In this document: positions 9,735-20,193 of the stretch, one piece after another
How the letters are laid out: each line of letters opens with the position of its first letter
How positions within the stretch are numbered: position 1 is the stretch's first letter
NCBI RefSeq assembly: GCF_000788395.1
Contig: NZ_CP009888.1
Span: forward strand, 1,198,001 to 1,262,000
From: Pseudoalteromonas piratica
Lineage (GTDB): Bacteria; Pseudomonadota; Gammaproteobacteria; Enterobacterales; Alteromonadaceae
DNA: 64,000 bases
Reading direction: 5' to 3'
The notes under the pieces: model-generated
Databases searched by the model: none
Seen by the model: the letters and a program-made list of their open reading frames with translations, nothing else
What the model was told of the DNA's origin: nothing
Program-made: the position numbers and the translations under genes

Positions 9735-11073
9735 CAGTTGGATTAGAAAATACAATATATTCAGTTTAATTACTGTTTATTTACTGCTTGTAAGTACTAG
9801 CTTACATGCAGTAAATAAAATAGATAGTGTACGTGTATGGCCTTCACCTGAAAGCACACGTGTTGTTCTGGATATGAAAGAAAAACCAGAATATAGCTAT
9901 TTTTTCTTGAAAAACCCATTACGTTTGGTGGTTGATATTAAATCGACGCCAGGACGAGACGCTACATTCCCAAAAATAGATAAAAAGCATCAGTTAGTTA
10001 AAAAAATTCGTTACAGTACACCGCGAAAAAAATCAGAAACTCGCTTAGTTTTTGAGCTGCTTTCACCGGTTAAGCCTGTGATTTTTTCACTGGCACCAAC
10101 AGGTCCATATAGTGATCGCCTTGTATTTGATTTATATAGCAAAGAAAAACCAACATCACAGGCGGTAGTGAAAAATCGAGATATTAGCAGTGACCGAGAC
10201 ATAGTTATTGCGGTTGTAGCTGGGCATGGTGGAGAAGACCCTGGCTCTATTGGTCCATCAGGGACCTATGAGAAGACGATTACCTTGCAAATTGCAAAAC
10301 GCTTGGCGGCTAAAATCAATGCTGAAAAAGGCATGAAAGCAGTGTTACCTCGCACAGGGGATTATTACGTTAAGTTAAATACCCGCACAGATCGCGCTCG
10401 TAACAAAAAAGCAGACTTTTTAATATCAATCCATGCCGATGCATTTACTTCACCACAACCTCGAGGGGGTTCAGTTTGGGTGTTGTCATTAAGGCGCGCC
10501 AACTCTGAAATTGGTAAATGGATTGAGAATCGAGAGCAACATTCAGAGCTTCTAGGTGGTGCTGCAGATGTATTAAAAGATACCCAGCAAGAACGCTACT
10601 TAGCGCAAGCGCTACTTGATATGTCAATGGATCACTCCATGAAAACGGGTTTTGAAGTGGCCGAAGACGTGATTGCAGAAATGCGAAAAGTGACTAGAAT
10701 GCACAAAAAAGTGCCTCAGGCTGCAAGCTTAGCAGTATTAAAGTCGCCGGACATCCCTTCGATATTAGTGGAAACAGGGTTTATTTCAAACCCTGCTGAA
10801 GAGCGCTTGTTGAAAACAAAAGATCATCAAGAAAAACTAGCGAATGCGATTTTTAAGTCTGTGAAAGGTTATTTCAAAAATAATCCGCCTGAAGACTCTT
10901 ATTTTGCAAAGTTGAAAAAAGACCAACCACGTTTTCATAAAGTTCGTTCAGGCGAGTCGCTAAGCTTGCTTGCCAGTCGTTATGGCGTGTCGATAAACTC
11001 GCTAAAAAAAGCGAATAAATTAAATTCGAATACGCTGTTTATCGGTCAAAATTTAACGATCCCCAGAAGCTAA
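9727..11073 (+). CDS. amiB: N-acetylmuramoyl-L-alanine amidase AmiB with LysM domain
   Basis: Zinc amidase that cuts peptide stems from peptidoglycan at the division septum. In order: signal peptide (1-28), AMIN domain for septal targeting (about 30-135), Amidase_3 catalytic domain (about 158-385) and one C-terminal LysM domain (about 402-446). Zinc and catalytic motifs are visible: [10 protein letters not shown] in [15 protein letters not shown] and VETGFISN. The insert after the SIHADAF motif fits the regulatory helix of the EnvC/NlpD-activated amidases. The tsaE-amiB-mutL order is common in gammaproteobacteria. Confidence 0.95.
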   Translation: MPNSWIRKYNIFSLITVYLLLVSTSLHAVNKIDSVRVWPSPESTRVVLDMKEKPEYSYFFLKNPLRLVVDIKSTPGRDATFPKIDKKHQLVKKIRYSTPRKKSETRLVFELLSPVKPVIFSLAPTGPYSDRLVFDLYSKEKPTSQAVVKNRDISSDRDIVIAVVAGHGGEDPGSIGPSGTYEKTITLQIAKRLAAKINAEKGMKAVLPRTGDYYVKLNTRTDRARNKKADFLISIHADAFTSPQPRGGSVWVLSLRRANSEIGKWIENREQHSELLGGAADVLKDTQQERYLAQALLDMSMDHSMKTGFEVAEDVIAEMRKVTRMHKKVPQAASLAVLKSPDIPSILVETGFISNPAEERLLKTKDHQEKLANAIFKSVKGYFKNNPPEDSYFAKLKKDQPRFHKVRSGESLSLLASRYGVSINSLKKANKLNSNTLFIGQNLTIPRS

Positions 11074-11098
11074 TACAGGCAAACCAGAACTTATTACT

Positions 11099-12916
11099 AT
11101 GTCGATACAAATATTACCTGCGCGTCTTGCTAACCAAATAGCGGCTGGTGAAGTGGTGGAGCGTCCAGCTTCAGTTGTCAAAGAACTTGTTGAGAACAGC
11201 TTAGATGCTGGCGCAACACGAATTCAAATTGATATTGAGCGAGGTGGGCATAAGTTAATTCGTATTCGCGATAATGGTTTAGGGATCGAAAAAGAACAAC
11301 TGACACTAGCTCTGTCGCGGCATGCTACAAGTAAAATAAAATCTCTTGATGACTTAGAGCAAATTATCTCTTTAGGTTTTCGAGGAGAGGCATTGGCATC
11401 GATTAGCTCTGTTTCTCGATTAACCCTTACTTCAAAACCTGAAAACCAATCTGAAGCTTGGCAAGCGTACGCGGAAGGACGTGATATGGCAGTGCAAATT
11501 AGCCCTGCATCGCACCCAAATGGCACTACAATTGAAGTTGTTGACCTATTTTTTAATACCCCCGCGCGACGCAAATTTTTACGAACTGAAAAAACAGAGT
11601 TCCATCATATTGATGAACTATTAAAGCGCATTGCACTTTCCCGTTTTGATGTCGCGATTACACTCAAACATAATGGTAAAGTTGTAAGGCAATATCGCTC
11701 GCAATTACAGCAAGAGAATTACGTAAAGCGAATTGCGCAGGTTGCTGGTAGGGTATTTGAACAACAAGCTGTATTTGTCAATTCGGGTGACGAAAGGCTC
11801 AGCCTGCATGGCTGGGTGCTACCGATGGGCAGTAAAACTGAACCTCAATATACCTACGTCAATGGTCGCATGATGCGTGATAAGCTAATTTTTCATGCAA
11901 TTCGACAAACATTTGAAGAATATGCGCCAGGTTATGAAATCCCGGGCTTTGTGCTTTACCTAGACATTGAACCAAGACAGGTGGATGTAAATGTGCACCC
12001 TGCAAAACATGAAGTGCGTTTTCATCAGGGGCGCTTGGTGCATGATTTTATTGTACAGGCTGTGAGGCAAGCAATTAGCTTTGAGCAACCGTTGATAGAA
12101 CCTGAATCAAACCACTTAGTCCAGGAAGAAATACAACACGAGTATCCAATACCACAAACTGAAAATGTATTTGAACAGGTCTCATCGGGGCAAGTGCGAG
12201 AATCAAGGGGATCCTTCTCAGGGGGCGGAGGGGCTTCTTCTTACCCAAAATCTTCATTAGATTATCAGTCACCTGTTTCAGATATTGCTAAACAGCATTC
12301 AGTGAATGCATTTTACCAAGGAATTGCCGATCAAAGTTTATCAGAGCCGAGTGAGAGGGTTGAGCATACATCCGCAACAGAAAATTCCCGTGCTGTATGT
12401 TGTGAGTTGTTGCCATTACGCCAAGGTAAAGCTTTGAGAACAGTCAATGGTGAACCACAGTTAATTGACTTAACTCCTGCATTGCCAACCTTATGGCAAC
12501 AGCAAATTGAACAGTTTGGTCAGCTAGAAAGTAAAAATCTATTGCTGCCTGTTCGAATTAATTTGTCTAGTGACTTAATTGATAAAGTTAAATGCAGCCT
12601 TTCTTGGCTAGGGATTTTGGGCTTTGATATTGCAATTAACTCTCAGTTTTTATTGGTAAAAAAATTGCCAGAAGTACTGTATTCAGTCGATGTTAATCAT
12701 ATTTTAGATAATCTTGTAGAAAAGGTTTCCGCTACGAAAGCTGAAGATGAGGTCGGTTTTTGGTTGACTTGGTTACAGCAAATAGTTGAAGCCAAGACGT
12801 TAAATTACTCATTAACTAAACAATTAGTCGAGTTAGTAGTAAAAAAGCCTGAATTAATTGCCAGTTTTAAATCGAAAACTGTTAAAATTGACCTAGAAAA
12901 CAGTCTTTTCGACTAA
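11099..12916 (+). CDS. mutL: DNA mismatch repair protein MutL
   Basis: GHKL-family ATPase that couples MutS mismatch recognition to strand incision. N-terminal motifs are intact: the ATP-binding box [30 protein letters not shown] and TPARRKFL. A variable linker (about 340-415) is rich in Ser, Gly and Gln, and the C-terminal dimerisation domain (about 420-605) begins at the [14 protein letters not shown] region. I see no DQHAxxE(X)4E metal-binding motif, which implies a non-nuclease MutL of the MutH-dependent type. It lies 25 nt after amiB and 45 nt before miaA. Confidence 0.96.
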   Translation: MSIQILPARLANQIAAGEVVERPASVVKELVENSLDAGATRIQIDIERGGHKLIRIRDNGLGIEKEQLTLALSRHATSKIKSLDDLEQIISLGFRGEALASISSVSRLTLTSKPENQSEAWQAYAEGRDMAVQISPASHPNGTTIEVVDLFFNTPARRKFLRTEKTEFHHIDELLKRIALSRFDVAITLKHNGKVVRQYRSQLQQENYVKRIAQVAGRVFEQQAVFVNSGDERLSLHGWVLPMGSKTEPQYTYVNGRMMRDKLIFHAIRQTFEEYAPGYEIPGFVLYLDIEPRQVDVNVHPAKHEVRFHQGRLVHDFIVQAVRQAISFEQPLIEPESNHLVQEEIQHEYPIPQTENVFEQVSSGQVRESRGSFSGGGGASSYPKSSLDYQSPVSDIAKQHSVNAFYQGIADQSLSEPSERVEHTSATENSRAVCCELLPLRQGKALRTVNGEPQLIDLTPALPTLWQQQIEQFGQLESKNLLLPVRINLSSDLIDKVKCSLSWLGILGFDIAINSQFLLVKKLPEVLYSVDVNHILDNLVEKVSATKAEDEVGFWLTWLQQIVEAKTLNYSLTKQLVELVVKKPELIASFKSKTVKIDLENSLFD

Positions 12917-12961
12917 TATAAAACAGTATATCTAGTCACTTTAGCGAACCGAGGAACAGCC

Positions 12962-13879
12962 TTGCAAGAATTGCCAATTATCTGCTTAATGGGTCCAACC
13001 GCATCAGGTAAGACTGATTTAGCTATTAAGCTATGTCAGCATTTAAACACAGAAATAATTAGTGTTGACTCGGCGCTGGTATACAAAGGAATGGATATTG
13101 GCTCGGCAAAGCCGAATGCTGAAGAGCTTGCACAGGCACCACATCGATTAATCGATTTAATCGATCCAGCTGATAGTTATTCTGCTGCTGACTTTCGTCG
13201 TGATGCGTTGGATAATATTGCCGAGTTACACAGCCAAGGAAAAATCCCTCTCTTGGTTGGCGGTACCATGATGTACTTTAAAGCGTTACTTGAAGGATTA
13301 TCACCATTACCGAATGCTGATCAAACTGTGCGTGCGCAATTAGAAGTTGAAGCGCACGAAAAGGGGTGGCCTGCTATGCACAGAGAACTGAGTACAGTAG
13401 ACCCTGTTGCAGCAAGCAAAATTAATGAAAATGATTCGCAAAGAATTAATCGCGCGTTAGAGGTTTTTCGTTTGACTGGCAAACCAATGAGTGAGTTGCA
13501 AAAGGTAAAGCCAGAACCCTTGCCATTTAATGTTTTACAATTCGCCATTGCGCCGCAGGAGCGTGCTACTTTACATCAACGAATTGAAAAAAGATTTAAA
13601 ATAATGCTGGATATGGGGTTTGAAAAAGAAGTATTGACCTTATATAAAAGAAAAGACTTACACCCAGACTTACCTTCAATACGTTGTGTTGGCTATCGTC
13701 AGATGTGGGATTATTTGGCTGGTGAGTGTGATTATGATGAAATGATTTTTAAAGGCATTGCTGCGACGCGTCAGCTTGCCAAACGTCAGTTAACTTGGTT
13801 GCGTGGCTGGCAAAATATTACTTGGCTAGAATCAGGCGATGAAGAAAACTTGCAACGCGTGTTAAGTTCGCTAAGCTAG
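12962..13879 (+). CDS. miaA: tRNA dimethylallyltransferase MiaA
   Basis: Transfers a dimethylallyl group to A37 of tRNAs that read UNN codons, the first step of ms2i6A. Key motifs: P-loop [11 protein letters not shown] (residues 11-21), [16 protein letters not shown] with the catalytic Asp, [12 protein letters not shown], and a C-terminal [13 protein letters not shown] segment. The length of 305 is typical. Translation appears to start at a TTG (12962) preceded by GAGGAA at a good distance. It sits upstream of hfq in the conserved mutL-miaA-hfq-hflX order; the 80-nt gap before hfq leaves room for a separate hfq promoter. Confidence 0.95.
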   Translation: MQELPIICLMGPTASGKTDLAIKLCQHLNTEIISVDSALVYKGMDIGSAKPNAEELAQAPHRLIDLIDPADSYSAADFRRDALDNIAELHSQGKIPLLVGGTMMYFKALLEGLSPLPNADQTVRAQLEVEAHEKGWPAMHRELSTVDPVAASKINENDSQRINRALEVFRLTGKPMSELQKVKPEPLPFNVLQFAIAPQERATLHQRIEKRFKIMLDMGFEKEVLTLYKRKDLHPDLPSIRCVGYRQMWDYLAGECDYDEMIFKGIAATRQLAKRQLTWLRGWQNITWLESGDEENLQRVLSSLS

Positions 13880-13959
13880 TAGAGTGGTGCAGTAAAAATA
13901 ATTGAATTCGTTAGATTTATCGAATTTTATAAGAACACCTAGAACTAAGGAAAATAACA

Positions 13960-14211
13960 ATGGCAAAAGGCCAATCATTACAAGACCCATTTTTAAACGC
14001 GTTACGTCGTGAACGTATTCCTGTTGCAATCTATTTAGTTAACGGTATTAAGCTTCAGGGTAAAATTCAGTCATTTGACCAGTTTGTGATCTTATTAGAA
14101 AACACAGTAAACCAAATGGTTTATAAACACGCTATTTCAACTGTTGTTCCTGCTCGTGCGGTTAACTTCCAAGCGACGCAAGGTTCAGAAGACGAGAGCG
14201 GTAACTACTAA
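13960..14211 (+). CDS. hfq: RNA chaperone Hfq
   Basis: Hexameric Sm-like protein that pairs small RNAs with mRNAs. The Sm1 region ([18 protein letters not shown]) and the Sm2 region ([13 protein letters not shown]) are intact, including Gln8 and the proximal-face residues Tyr55, Lys56 and His57. At 83 residues it lacks most of the long unstructured C-terminal tail of the 102-residue E. coli protein. The ribosome-binding site AAGGAAA precedes the ATG. hflX follows after 18 nt. Confidence 0.97.
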   Translation: MAKGQSLQDPFLNALRRERIPVAIYLVNGIKLQGKIQSFDQFVILLENTVNQMVYKHAISTVVPARAVNFQATQGSEDESGNY

Positions 14212-14216
14212 TTAAT

Positions 14217-14221
14217 AGGAG
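14217..14221 (+). promoter_or_regulatory. Shine-Dalgarno that sets the TTG start of hflX
   Basis: AGGAG lies 8 nt before the TTG at 14230. The nearby ATG at 14226 is in another frame, so this site supports the TTG as the hflX start. Confidence 0.7.
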
Positions 14222-14229
14222 TTTAATGC

Positions 14230-15513
14230 TTGTTTGACCGTTATGAAGCCGGTGAACAGGCAGTCTTAGTTCATATTGAATTTCCAAATGAAGGTGATCG
14301 AGAAGATCTACAAGAATTGGAAATGCTCGTTTCTTCAGCTGGTGTTAATGCATTGACGATTGTGCAAGGCAGTCGTCAATCACCGCATGCCAAGTTTTTT
14401 GTTGGTAGTGGTAAAGCAGAAGAAATTGCTGAGATTGTCAAAATCCATGATGCAGATGTAATCATCTTTAATCACGAATTATCCCCCTCACAAGAACGCA
14501 ACTTAGAGGCGATATGTAAATGTCGTGTGCTTGATAGAACCAGTTTAATTCTTGATATTTTTGCACAAAGAGCGCGTACCCATGAAGGTAAGTTACAAGT
14601 AGAGCTTGCGCAATTGCGCCATATTTCTACTCGATTGATCCGGGGGTGGACGCACCTTGAAAGACAAAAAGGTGGTATTGGTTTACGTGGGCCGGGTGAA
14701 ACCCAGCTTGAAACCGACCGCCGATTAATTCGTGGCAAAATAAAAAATATTCTAAAACGTTTAGAAAAAGTAGCAAAACAACGCGAACAAGGTCGTCGTG
14801 CACGAAACCGAAATGAAATTCCAACCGTATCATTAGTTGGTTACACCAATGCGGGGAAATCAACCTTGTTTAATCGCATTACCGACAGCGATGTGTATGC
14901 TGCTGATCAGTTGTTTGCAACGCTTGACCCTACGTTAAGAAAAATTGAAGTGCCAGATTTGGGTTCAACAATTCTTGCTGATACCGTGGGATTTATTAGG
15001 CATTTACCGCACGATTTAGTTGCTGCGTTTAAATCGACGTTAGCCGAGACACGCGAAGCTGATTTACAGCTCCATGTGGTTGATGTTGCAGATGCGAGGC
15101 GTCAGGAGAATATTGAGCAAGTACAAGATGTACTTAGAGAGATCGACGCGGATGACGTGCCGCAATTATTGGTTTACAACAAAATTGACTTAGTGGAAGA
15201 GATATCTCCACGCATTGACCGTAATGATGAAGGTCGTCCTATTCGTGTTTGGCTTTCAGCGCAAACAGGTGTTGGCTGCGAACTTTTGCTTCAGGCTATT
15301 GGCGAATGCCTTGCGGAACAAATGTTCGATGAAAATATGTGTATTCCACCAAAGCTTGGGCGCTTGCAAGGTGCTTTGTATCGTTTAAATGCGGTACAAA
15401 AAGAAAGTTTTGATGAACATGGAAATTGGTTGTTAGATGTAAGGTTGCCAATGTCTGACTGGCAGCGATTGAAAAAAGAGTTTGGTGAACAAATAACAGA
15501 ATTAGTTGTTTAA
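14230..15513 (+). CDS. hflX: Ribosome-associated GTPase HflX
   Basis: GTPase of the Obg-HflX superfamily that binds the 50S subunit and rescues stalled ribosomes, notably under heat stress. The N-terminal HflX domain (1-195) includes GGIGLRGPGETQLE. The G domain follows, with G1 GYTNAGKST, G3 DTVGFIRHLP, G4 NKID and G5 SAQTG. The length of 427 matches E. coli (426). The start is a TTG. hfq-hflX are normally cotranscribed; a palindrome downstream (15560-15577) may separate hflX from hflKC. Confidence 0.96.
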   Translation: MFDRYEAGEQAVLVHIEFPNEGDREDLQELEMLVSSAGVNALTIVQGSRQSPHAKFFVGSGKAEEIAEIVKIHDADVIIFNHELSPSQERNLEAICKCRVLDRTSLILDIFAQRARTHEGKLQVELAQLRHISTRLIRGWTHLERQKGGIGLRGPGETQLETDRRLIRGKIKNILKRLEKVAKQREQGRRARNRNEIPTVSLVGYTNAGKSTLFNRITDSDVYAADQLFATLDPTLRKIEVPDLGSTILADTVGFIRHLPHDLVAAFKSTLAETREADLQLHVVDVADARRQENIEQVQDVLREIDADDVPQLLVYNKIDLVEEISPRIDRNDEGRPIRVWLSAQTGVGCELLLQAIGECLAEQMFDENMCIPPKLGRLQGALYRLNAVQKESFDEHGNWLLDVRLPMSDWQRLKKEFGEQITELVV

Positions 15514-15559
15514 TCTAATAATATTTGTTTACCGTAAAAATTAGAAAATCCCCTAAGGT

Positions 15560-15577
15560 TTTGGTAAATTTACCAAA
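15560..15577. promoter_or_regulatory. 18-bp perfect palindrome in the hflX-hflK gap
   Basis: TTTGGTAAATTTACCAAA is fully self-complementary. It lies 46 nt after the hflX stop and 34 nt before the hflK start. As RNA it folds into a 7-bp hairpin with an AATT loop followed by a U-rich stretch, so it could be a weak terminator of hflX. As DNA it could be an operator for the hflKC promoter. Confidence 0.5.
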
Positions 15578-15611
15578 GTTTATTTTTAATTATTGATATT
15601 GGAGTGGCGCT

Positions 15612-16784
15612 ATGGCCTGGAACGAGCCGGGTAACAATGGCAACGACAAAGACCCATGGAATAATAACAAGGGCGGTCGAGATCAGGGTCCACCTGATTT
15701 AGATGAAGTGTTTCGTAAATATGGTGACCGCTTCGGTGGCCTATTTGGCGGGAAAAAAGGATCAAGCAACGGTGGCTTAAGTGGCCCTGCACTGGTTTTT
15801 GTTTTAATTATTGCAGTGACAGTATGGGCTATTAGCGGCTTTTACACAGTGAAAGAAGCTGAGCGTGGTGTGGTATTACGCTTTGGTCAATTTCACGAAG
15901 TTGCCTTGCCAGGTCTACGTTGGAAAATGACATTTGTCGACCGTGTAATCCCAGTTGATGTGGAAGCTGTTCGCTCGCTTTCTGCTTCTGGTTTTATGCT
16001 AACAGAAGATGAAAACGTGGTTAGCGTAGAGTTTGTTGTTCAATACCGTGTTACTGATGCTTACTTGTATCGTTTTAGTGTCACTGACGCTGATCACAGC
16101 TTACAACAAGCACTTGATAGTGCGCTTCGTTATGTAGTTGGTCATGCAAAGATGGATGATGTACTTACCAAAGGCCGTGAGCAAGTACGTCAAGATACAT
16201 GGCAAGAGCTTGAGAAAATTATCACGCCATACAATTTAGGTATTGTATTAACAGACGTTAACTTTAAAGATGCACGTCCACCTGCAGAGGTGAAAGACGC
16301 GTTTGATGATGCAATTGCTGCTCAAGAAGATGAAGAGCGCTTTATTCGTGAAGCTGAAGCATACCAACGTGAAATTGAACCGACAGCACGTGGTCGAGTT
16401 ACACGTATGACGCAGGAAGCTGAAGCCTATAAAGAGCGAGTAACACTTGAAGCGCAAGGTGAAATTGCACGCTTCGAACGTTTGTTACCTGAATACCAGG
16501 CTGCAAAAGAAGTAACGCGTCAGCGTCTTTATATTGAAGCGATGGAAGAAGTACTAGGCAGTACCTCTAAAGTACTTGTTGATGTGAAAGGTGGTAATAA
16601 TATGATGTATTTACCTCTTGATAAAATTATTCAACAATCGTCATCATTCAACTCACCTGCTAAACAACGAAATGATGTTGACAACCTAAGACAACAACTA
16701 GGTACAACACAAAACAGTCAGTTGAACTCTTCAAACGATCGTTATTCAAACGACCGTTATAACTCAGGGAGATACAATCAATGA
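15612..16784 (+). CDS. hflK: FtsH protease regulator HflK
   Basis: SPFH/band-7 protein that forms, with HflC, the large inner-membrane cage around the FtsH protease and modulates its activity. The Gly/Asn/Asp-rich cytoplasmic N-terminus (1-58) is followed by one membrane helix (about 59-78), the SPFH domain (FTVKEAERGVVLRFG region, 79-230), a long charged coiled coil (about 240-330) and an Asn/Ser-rich tail. The 390 residues are a little shorter than E. coli HflK (419). Its TGA overlaps the hflC ATG in an ATGA arrangement, so the subunits are translationally coupled. Confidence 0.96.
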   Translation: MAWNEPGNNGNDKDPWNNNKGGRDQGPPDLDEVFRKYGDRFGGLFGGKKGSSNGGLSGPALVFVLIIAVTVWAISGFYTVKEAERGVVLRFGQFHEVALPGLRWKMTFVDRVIPVDVEAVRSLSASGFMLTEDENVVSVEFVVQYRVTDAYLYRFSVTDADHSLQQALDSALRYVVGHAKMDDVLTKGREQVRQDTWQELEKIITPYNLGIVLTDVNFKDARPPAEVKDAFDDAIAAQEDEERFIREAEAYQREIEPTARGRVTRMTQEAEAYKERVTLEAQGEIARFERLLPEYQAAKEVTRQRLYIEAMEEVLGSTSKVLVDVKGGNNMMYLPLDKIIQQSSSFNSPAKQRNDVDNLRQQLGTTQNSQLNSSNDRYSNDRYNSGRYNQ

Positions 16785-17656
16785 AGAACTTTGGTTTAGT
16801 TATTGCCGTAATTATAGCAATGCTGTCGTTCTCAGCTGTGTTTGTTGTACCTGAAGGCCAAAAAGCCATTGTGTTAGAGTTCAGCAAAGTAAAGAAAGAT
16901 GGTTCTGATAATGCAGTGGTTTATGAGCCAGGTTTGCAGTTCAAAGTGCCATTTATCTCACAGGTGCGTAAACTCGATTCTCGTATTCAAACACTTGACG
17001 GCTCTCCAGATCGCTTTGTAACAAGCGAAAAGAAAGACCTTATTGTTGACTCTTATGTTAAGTGGCGCGTAAAAGACTTTAGTAAGTTTTACCTACGTGC
17101 TCGTGGTGATAAGCAATACGCTGAAACACTGCTTAAACAAAAAGTAAATAACGGGTTAAGAACCAACTTTGGTTCGCGCACCATTCGTGAAATTGTATCT
17201 GGTGAACGTAGTGCATTGATGCAAGAGGCGTTATCGCAAGCGTCTGAAAGTGCTTCAGAGTTAGGTATCGAGGTACTGGATGTTCGCGTTAAGAAAATAA
17301 ATTTACCCACAGAAGTAAGTAATTCTATTTTCCAACGTATGCGTGCTGAGCGCTCTGCTGTAGCTAAAGAGCATCGTTCAGAAGGTATGGAAAAAGCAGA
17401 AGAAATTCGCGCGGATGTGGATCGTCGTGTAACTGTTATGCTTGCGGATGCTGAGCGTAATGCACGAAGTGTACGTGGTGAAGGTGATGCACTAGCAGCT
17501 AAAATCTATGCTGATGCTTACAACAAAGATGCGGAATTCTATAGCTTCTTACGTAGCTTAGACGCCTACAAAGAAACATTTAAAAATAAAGAAGACGTGA
17601 TGGTATTAAGCCCTGACAGCGACTTCTTTAAGTACATGAAGCAGACTGGTAAATAA
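16781..17656 (+). CDS. hflC: FtsH protease regulator HflC
   Basis: Partner of HflK in the periplasm-facing HflKC cage. An N-terminal membrane helix (5-21) is followed by the SPFH domain (VPEGQKAIVLEF onward), the AERSAVAKEHRSEG segment and a helical stretch rich in Ala, Arg and Glu. At 291 residues it is shorter than E. coli HflC (334) but lacks no obvious domain. The start overlaps the hflK stop by 4 nt. A strong intrinsic terminator follows at 17681. Confidence 0.96.
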   Translation: MKNFGLVIAVIIAMLSFSAVFVVPEGQKAIVLEFSKVKKDGSDNAVVYEPGLQFKVPFISQVRKLDSRIQTLDGSPDRFVTSEKKDLIVDSYVKWRVKDFSKFYLRARGDKQYAETLLKQKVNNGLRTNFGSRTIREIVSGERSALMQEALSQASESASELGIEVLDVRVKKINLPTEVSNSIFQRMRAERSAVAKEHRSEGMEKAEEIRADVDRRVTVMLADAERNARSVRGEGDALAAKIYADAYNKDAEFYSFLRSLDAYKETFKNKEDVMVLSPDSDFFKYMKQTGK

Positions 17657-17680
17657 CTTGAGCTGTTGAATGATTAACTA

Positions 17681-17705
17681 AGCCCTGCAATTGCAGGGCT
17701 TTTTT
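17681..17705 (+). terminator. Intrinsic terminator after hflC
   Basis: A 20-nt perfect palindrome (half-stem AGCCCTGCAA) is followed directly by a T-tract. It lies 25 nt after the hflC stop and 12 nt before the DUF2065 start, so the downstream gene would depend on readthrough. Confidence 0.9.
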
Positions 17706-17717
17706 GTGGAGTAAATC

Positions 17718-17909
17718 ATGAATTTTGATGTGTTGTTTCTCGCAGTTGGATTGTTGTTAATCTTTGAAGGACTTGGGCCAGCATTATTTCCTCAGAAATG
17801 GCGTGAATATTTAAGCGAAATGGCACAATTACCCGATTCGCAATTACGGATTATTGGGATTGTGTTAATACTATCTGGTTGGCTGCTTTTTATGTGGCTA
17901 AAACCGTAA
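17718..17909 (+). CDS. DUF2065 small membrane protein (YjeT family)
   Basis: A 63-residue protein with two hydrophobic helices (about 3-20 and 43-60) joined by a short polar loop with PQKWREYL. This is the E. coli YjeT/DUF2065 pattern, which also lies between hflC and purA in E. coli. Function unknown. The conserved hflK-hflC-yjeT-purA order suggests a link to membrane quality control, but this is inference. A GTGGAG ribosome-binding site precedes the ATG. Confidence 0.88.
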   Translation: MNFDVLFLAVGLLLIFEGLGPALFPQKWREYLSEMAQLPDSQLRIIGIVLILSGWLLFMWLKP

Positions 17910-18045
17910 AATTTTCAAAAATAATTTGGTTATAAAAAATCAAAAATTTTTAGGCAATTATCTTAAAACCTCAGTACTTAGCATGCTTGTATATACCAAT
18001 TTAATTGCAGTTATTTAGATAAAATGATGAAAAAAGCTGCTAAAC

Positions 18046-18070
18046 GGGGTGATCTTTGCCCCTCTTTTTT
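18046..18070 (+). terminator. Possible intrinsic terminator before purA
   Basis: A short GC stem (GGGG paired with CCCC, 9-nt loop) is followed by CTCTTTTTT. It lies downstream of the DUF2065 gene and 40 nt before the purA start, so the purA promoter could overlap it or lie just after it. Confidence 0.5.
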
Positions 18071-18088
18071 GATAGAATCTGCGCCTAA

Positions 18089-19426
<1,338 letters not shown>

Positions 19427-19439
19427 TCTTCGTTTTACA

Positions 19440-19467
19440 AAAAAAGCTGCATTAAGCAGCTTTTTTT
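19440..19467 (+). terminator. Intrinsic terminator after purA
   Basis: AAAAAGCTGC, a 5-nt loop, GCAGCTTTTT and further T residues lie 13 nt after the purA stop. Confidence 0.9.
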
Positions 19468-19559
19468 ATGCCTGTAATTTACAGATTGGTATATATTTTG
19501 TATCAATATTTACTAGCAAATATCGCCTTTACGACCCTTTAAATTGCTTGAGTAGAAAT

Positions 19560-20192
19560 ATGAGTTTATTTTTCAAAACACTTAGCCGAACAGTTATAAC
19601 AACTTGCTTGTTGATAAATACCAGCGAGGTATTTGCTGAAACGTCAGATTTACAAGCTGTTCAGATATATAGCCAAGATGAATTGATTAAGCTGATTAAT
19701 AAAAATGAGCATTTAACACGTGTAAAATTAGATGATTGCCAGCTTGTGCAAGATATTGAAGCTCGCGCTAGTAAAATGAAAATACCCGCTTATCAATTCT
19801 TATATGGTGATATGTTGGCGTATGCAGTGTGTGTTGAGCGCGATGTTGATTTGGGTGTGTATTATATGCGTGAAGCCGCTGATCAAGGATTAGCAGCAGC
19901 ATTAGAGCAACTTGGGCGTTACTATCAAATTGGCCAACTAGTTCAACGAGATTTGGATAAGGCAATTGTTTATTTACGGGAAGCAGCATCATTGGGTAAT
20001 CTCAATGCCCAAATTAGGTTGGTAGACATTTTCAACGCAGGTCTAGGAAGCCCAAGAGATTTTGAAGACGCTTATCGCTGGCTTAATAGCGCGTTGATTT
20101 ATGATAAACAGCAGCACAAAGAAGTGGAGAAAAAACTGGCTTTACTCGCCGAGAAGATGCCACCGAGTGTACTGGCCAGAGCAAAAAAATAA
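19560..20192 (+). CDS. motX: Sodium-driven flagellar motor protein MotX
   Basis: Periplasmic T-ring component needed, with MotY, to anchor PomAB stators around the polar sodium-driven flagellar motor. The 210-residue protein has a signal peptide (1-26, VFAET cleavage region), a conserved VQIYSQDELIKLI segment and a tandem of Sel1-like repeats (about 80-185; GVYYMREAADQGLAAALEQL, LGRYYQIGQLV, YLREAASLGNLNAQIRL). Length and these segments match MotX from memory of Vibrio and Shewanella, where motX also follows purA in Shewanella. The frame is open upstream to 19401, but the signal peptide begins at 19560. It ends 1 bp from the convergent recG stop. Confidence 0.88.
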   Translation: MSLFFKTLSRTVITTCLLINTSEVFAETSDLQAVQIYSQDELIKLINKNEHLTRVKLDDCQLVQDIEARASKMKIPAYQFLYGDMLAYAVCVERDVDLGVYYMREAADQGLAAALEQLGRYYQIGQLVQRDLDKAIVYLREAASLGNLNAQIRLVDIFNAGLGSPRDFEDAYRWLNSALIYDKQQHKEVEKKLALLAEKMPPSVLARAKK

Positions 20193-20193
20193 G

